Shown: positions 6,286 through 8,824 of the stretch, piece by piece
How the letters are laid out: each line of letters opens with the position of its first letter
Position numbering within the stretch: position 1 is the stretch's first letter
Origin: Candidatus Peribacteria bacterium
GTDB lineage: Bacteria; Patescibacteria; JAEDAM01; Absconditabacterales; Absconditicoccaceae
Direction: 5' to 3'
Length of the DNA stretch: 8,824 bases
Assembly (NCBI GenBank): GCA_031288635.1
Contig: JAITQZ010000034.1
Location: 1 to 8,824 of the forward strand
Program-made: the position numbers and the translations under genes
The notes under the pieces: model-generated
Databases searched by the model: none
Told to the model about the DNA's origin: nothing
The model's input: the letters and a program-made list of their open reading frames with translations, nothing else

Positions 6286-6356
6286 TGTATACATTTTTCC
6301 TTGGTAAAGTAAAGCCGAAAAAATGTAAGTGTTCACGGTATAAATAAAGAAGTCAA
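6286..6356 (-). promoter_or_regulatory. Promoter module of the membrane fusion protein gene
   Basis: On the minus strand TTTACT (plus 6308-6313), a 16-bp spacer and TATACA (plus 6286-6291) form the promoter. Transcription would start at or next to the ATG at 6278, so the mRNA may be leaderless. Upstream on the same strand lie GTGAACACTTAC (plus 6325-6336), 11 bases before the -35, and a further TTGACTT (plus 6350-6356). This matches the module in front of the gene at 212. Confidence 0.5.
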
Positions 6357-6377
6357 ACTCTTATTTTTCCGTGGAGG

Positions 6378-6432
6378 TCGTCATTCAGAGGAGAACCAAA
6401 CTATGTTTCAATGAACTGCATTTGAATGACGA
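6378..6432. repeat. Inverted repeat with 12-bp arms (TCGTCATTCA type)
   Basis: TCGTCATTCAGA (6378-6389) pairs with TTTGAATGACGA (6421-6432), 12 pairs with one G-T, around a 31-base loop. The right arm continues as AGGAATCT. 'GTCATTC...GAATGACGAAGGAATCT' resembles a class of interspersed repeats found between genes in various bacteria (recollection, not searched). Confidence 0.6.
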
Positions 6433-6482
6433 AGGAATCTTTGTAAATAAAGACTGATTTTATCCCTCATTTGCTAGCCTCT

Positions 6483-6496
6483 CTATGACGGGTCAT
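6483..6496. promoter_or_regulatory. Short palindrome TATGAC-GG-GTCATA
   Basis: Two perfect 6-bp arms are separated by GG, upstream of the frr promoter and inside the 243-bp segment. The size and symmetry would suit a dimeric regulator, but nothing else supports this. Confidence 0.25.
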
Positions 6497-6553
6497 ATGT
6501 TTTTAGTAGTTTATATAGAGAAATTGTCCACTTCCTAAGATATTTCTAAAACT

Positions 6554-6601
6554 GTGAACACTTACAGGAAATTGACTTGAAAAGTTCAGCTTTTTTAGTA
6601 T
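6554..6601 (+). promoter_or_regulatory. Probable promoter of frr-asnS
   Basis: TTGACT (6572-6577) and TAGTAT (6596-6601), spacer 18, lie about 60 bases before the frr start. The core motif GTGAACACTTAC (6554-6565) sits 6 bases upstream of the -35, the same relative arrangement as at the two other copies (11 bases there). The -10 is only a moderate match. Confidence 0.4.
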
Positions 6602-6663
6602 GTATAGAGGTAGTGTTGGACAACGATGCATGTTGTTTTCCTTTATTTCTTTACTTTTCTCCT

Positions 6664-7212
6664 ATGAATCTCTCAATTTATGACCAGCAAATGCAGAAAG
6701 CTTTAGCCTATCTCGAAAAAGAATTTCAAGGACTCCAAGTCGGACGTGCGAGGACGGGGCTCGTAGAAAATATCAATGTAGAAACGGATTACGGGGCGAT
6801 GAAAATGAATGCGATTGCTCTGATTACCATTAGCGATAATGCTACTATCAAAATCGAACCGCGAGATAAGGGTAATGCAAAGCATATTTCCAATGCGATT
6901 TACGAAGCAAACTTGGGGGTGGGAGTCGATAATCAAGGAAATTTTTTGTTTGTGCGTATTCCGGCATTGACGCAGGAGAGACGCGACCAAATCGCAAAAC
7001 AAGTTAAAGCGATGGGAGAAGAGACCAAGGCAAATATTAGAAAAATCAGACAAGAAGCAATGAATGAGACGAAATCTGCATTTACCGCTAAAACCATTTC
7101 CGAAGACCAGCATAAAGCAAATGAGGCTTCTATAGAGGAGTTGACGAAAAAGACGAATACCAAAATTGATGAACTCGTGAAAAATAAAGTGGATGAAGTG
7201 ATGAGAGTATAA
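6664..7212 (+). CDS. frr: Ribosome recycling factor
   Basis: The product is 182 aa, close to the usual 185. With EF-G it splits post-termination ribosomes into subunits in the cytoplasm. It shows the three-helix-bundle signature at both ends, VGRARTG (26-32), the domain II strands (ALITISDNATIKIEPRD, within 52-68) and NAIYEANLGVGVDNQGNFLFVRIP at about 77-100. LTQERR (102-107) and the basic helix IRKIRQEAM (125-133) follow, where the family has its conserved arginines. I chose ATG 6664 because homology starts there; the frame is open back to 6577 but encodes unlikely residues. No Shine-Dalgarno is present, only a pyrimidine-rich leader. None of its nine glycines uses TGA. Stop TAA; asnS starts 27 bases later, so the two are likely co-transcribed. 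Confidence 0.97.
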   Translation: MNLSIYDQQMQKALAYLEKEFQGLQVGRARTGLVENINVETDYGAMKMNAIALITISDNATIKIEPRDKGNAKHISNAIYEANLGVGVDNQGNFLFVRIPALTQERRDQIAKQVKAMGEETKANIRKIRQEAMNETKSAFTAKTISEDQHKANEASIEELTKKTNTKIDELVKNKVDEVMRV

Positions 7213-7239
7213 CTTTTATTTTTAGTACCGTTTATTGTG

Positions 7240-8634
7240 ATGACTGCAACTGCTATTTCTGAGATTTTTGTTTCTCCTACTACTTATTTGGAGACAGATT
7301 TGACCGTTAATGGTTGGATTCGTACTATTCGTGAGAGCAAGACCTTTGGCTTTATCGAACTGAATGATGGGTCGTATTTCAAAAATTTGCAAATCGTTTT
7401 TGATGATACGCTTCCAAATTTTGAGGAAGTTTGCAAATTGGGGATTTCTTCTTCTCTTACTATTGAAGGGAAATTGGTTGAAAGCCCCTGAGCGAAACAG
7501 CCTTTTGAACTTAAAGCTTCTAAAATTACCATCGTCTGAACTTCTCCTTCTGATTATCCTTTGCAGAAAAAAGGACATTCAATGGAATATCTCCGCACGA
7601 TTGCTCATCTCCGCCCGAGGACAAATACCTTTTCTGCAACGTTTCGTGTACGTTCTTTGCTCGCCTATGCGATTCATAAGTATTTCAATGAACACGGATT
7701 TATCTATGCTCATACGCCAATTATTACCGCATCTGACGCAGAGGGAGCGGGGCAAATGTTTCAAGTGACGACGTTAGACCTTGACCGTATTGCAAAGGGA
7801 ACAGCTCAGACTCCTGATTATGATGCTGATTTTTTTGGAAAGCCAGCTTCTTTGACGGTTTCTGGGCAGTTGGAGGGAGAATGTTTTGCGACTGCGTTTG
7901 GAAAGATTTATACTTTTTGACCAACGTTCCGTGCGGAAAATTCCAATACTGCTAGGCACGCTTCAGAGTTCCGAATGATTGAGCCGGAAATTGCCTTTGC
8001 TGACCTGAAAGATAATATGGATTTAGCGGAAGATTTGTTGAAATTTGTTTTTCAATATGTTCTCGATAATGCTGAGCCTGAACTGGAATTTTTCACGAAA
8101 TTTATCAATCCAGACGTGAAAGAGAGATTGGTGAAGTTCACCCAATCAGCTTTTTGAAGGATTACCTATACGGAAGTTATTGAGGTGTTGAAAAAAAGCT
8201 GAAAGAGTTTTGAGTATCCCGTTGAGTGGGGGATGGATTTGCAAACGGAGCACGAACGTTATATTGCTGAGGGATATTTCAAATGACCGGTTTTTGTGAC
8301 GGATTATCCAAAGGAAATCAAAGCGTTTTATATGAAATTGAACGATGATGAGAAGACCGTTGCGGCGGTGGATTTGTTGGTGCCGTGAGTGGGAGAATTG
8401 CTGGGAGGTTCTCAACGTGAAGATAGATTGGAAGTGTTGAAGCAGAAGATTGTGGATATGGGAGTAGGAGATTTGGAAGATTATTGGTGGTATTTGGAGC
8501 TCCGCAAGTATGGAAGTGTGCCTCACGCGTGATTTGGAGTAGGATTTGAGAGGTTGGTGATGTATGTGACAGGAATGGAGAATATTCGTGATGTGTTACC
8601 ATTTCCGAGGACGCCGAAGAATTGTGAATTTTAA
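7240..8634 (+). CDS. asnS: Asparaginyl-tRNA synthetase, eight UGA-Gly codons
   Basis: The product is 464 aa, the normal size, with eight TGA codons as glycine (residues 84, 100, 227, 306, 321, 349, 383, 431), out of about 33 glycines. It charges tRNA-Asn with asparagine using ATP. An OB-fold anticodon-binding domain (about 17-105; [22 protein letters not shown] in part) comes first. The class II core then has [23 protein letters not shown] (about 106-129) and motif 2 [15 protein letters not shown] (230-244) preceded by TGA-Gly227. [15 protein letters not shown] (Gly383 TGA) and motif 3 GFGVGFERL (431-439, the first Gly TGA) follow, and the C-terminal end [10 protein letters not shown] is typical. 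The HLRPRT and GSQRE motifs and the overall fit favour AsnRS over AspRS. I chose ATG 7240; a GTG directly precedes it. No Shine-Dalgarno; stop TAA. Confidence 0.97.
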
Positions 8635-8645
8635 GGTAGAGTAAT

Positions 8646-8706
8646 AAGATTACAGAAGATTAGTCAGAAGATTACAGAAGATTAGTCAGAAGATTACAGA
8701 AGATTA
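8646..8706. repeat. 22-bp direct tandem repeat, 2.8 copies
   Basis: The unit is AAGATTACAG followed by AAGATTAGTCAG. It occurs at 8646-8667 and 8668-8689 without mismatch, then partly at 8690-8706. Each unit itself holds two AAGATTA half-repeats. It lies between the asnS stop and the terminator-like hairpin, in the 3' UTR. Confidence 0.9.
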
Positions 8707-8718
8707 TGTAAACTAAAA

Positions 8719-8752
8719 AAACAGCCCTAAACTTGTGGGGCTGTTTCCTTTT
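8719..8752 (+). terminator. Terminator-like hairpin after frr-asnS
   Basis: AAACAGCCC (8719-8727) pairs perfectly with GGGCTGTTT (8738-8746), 9 bp with a 10-base loop, followed by CCTTTT. A run of A precedes the stem, so it may also act on the minus strand. The T-run is interrupted, which lowers certainty slightly. Confidence 0.75.
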
Positions 8753-8792
8753 ATCAATTTGCATTTTTCTCTACCATTTTCTTTCAAAAAGG

Positions 8793-8824
8793 TAATGATT
8801 ATACCTGACTAATGGAAATCATTA
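8793..8824. repeat. 8-bp inverted repeat at the right edge
   Basis: TAATGATT (8793-8800) and AATCATTA (8817-8824) are perfect reverse complements 16 bases apart, cut off by the window end. It may be an operator or structure belonging to a gene to the right. Apart from this and the terminator I see nothing in 8707-8824. Confidence 0.4.

Larger units (their letters stand above)
6324..6566. repeat. 243-bp segment bounded by 13-bp inverted repeats (MITE-like or paired operators)
   Basis: TGTAAGTGTTCAC at 6324-6336 is matched perfectly by GTGAACACTTACA at 6554-6566. The interior has no supportable gene. It holds a long-loop inverted repeat (6378-6432) and a 14-bp palindrome (6483-6496). No target-site duplication is visible outside the ends. 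It may be a small non-autonomous element with TGT...ACA ends, or two oppositely facing regulatory sites serving the divergent genes at 6278 and 6664. Confidence 0.5.

Noticed and set aside
6577..6663. Upstream extension of frr to an earlier ATG/ATA-type start.
   Set aside because: The added residues (Cys/Phe-rich) do not resemble any ribosome recycling factor, and the promoter overlaps this stretch.
6279..6663. tRNA or other RNA gene in the large intergenic region.
   Set aside because: No cloverleaf or T-loop consensus was seen. The hairpins present have long loops or short arms typical of repeats.
7222..8602. Several minus-strand open frames opposite asnS.
   Set aside because: They are shadows of asnS; the plus strand carries all class II synthetase motifs.
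8646..8706. CRISPR or attachment-site array after asnS.
   Set aside because: The units are directly adjacent without spacers and total only 61 bases.

Overview
The window reads as a chromosomal piece of a Candidate Phyla Radiation bacterium that translates UGA as glycine (genetic code 25; Absconditabacteria/SR1 or Gracilibacteria). The evidence is direct. Four genes of familiar or clearly coherent type are cut by in-frame TGA codons, and each one that falls in a recognisable motif sits where the family has glycine: TP-G-R in the DEAD-box helicase, and [10 protein letters not shown] and GFGVGFER in asparaginyl-tRNA synthetase. I count 14 such codons (2 in the helicase, 1 in a small membrane protein, 3 in a membrane fusion protein, 8 in asnS). 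All eight genes called here end in TAA. Read with the standard code, the window falls into about a dozen false fragments.

Layout. At 1-211 there is an AT-rich hairpin and a promoter-like or element-end module that is repeated near 6.3 kb. At 212-1474 (+) lie two small secreted/membrane proteins of unknown function with Bacteroidota-style signal peptides; they look like diverged tandem paralogues and are followed by a good intrinsic terminator. At 1636-3297 (+) is a DEAD-box RNA helicase with a DbpA-type RNA-binding domain and an RGG tail. At 3307-3762 (-) is a two-TM protein visible as one gene only with UGA=Gly. It is separated by a structured, repeat-rich gap from a SlyD-like FKBP lipoprotein (3899-4561, -) and, further upstream, a HlyD/MacA-like membrane fusion protein (4653-6278, -) carrying three low-complexity or repeat insertions. 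A 385-base divergent intergenic region (6279-6663) holds inverted repeats and promoters for both sides. At 6664-8634 (+) are frr and asnS, a likely two-gene translation operon, followed by 22-bp tandem repeats and a terminator-like hairpin.

How the parts relate. The plus-strand right half and the helicase serve RNA and translation: ribosome recycling, Asn-tRNA charging, RNA remodelling. The minus-strand block is cell-envelope: adaptor protein, folding lipoprotein, small membrane protein. The pair at 212-1474 stands apart. It has the only strong Shine-Dalgarno in the window (second gene), no TGA codons, and secretion signals typical of another phylum, yet the promoter region before it resembles the one before the membrane fusion protein. 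I infer possible acquisition from a Bacteroidota-like source, with expression from a locally shared promoter type. This is not proven by the sequence alone.
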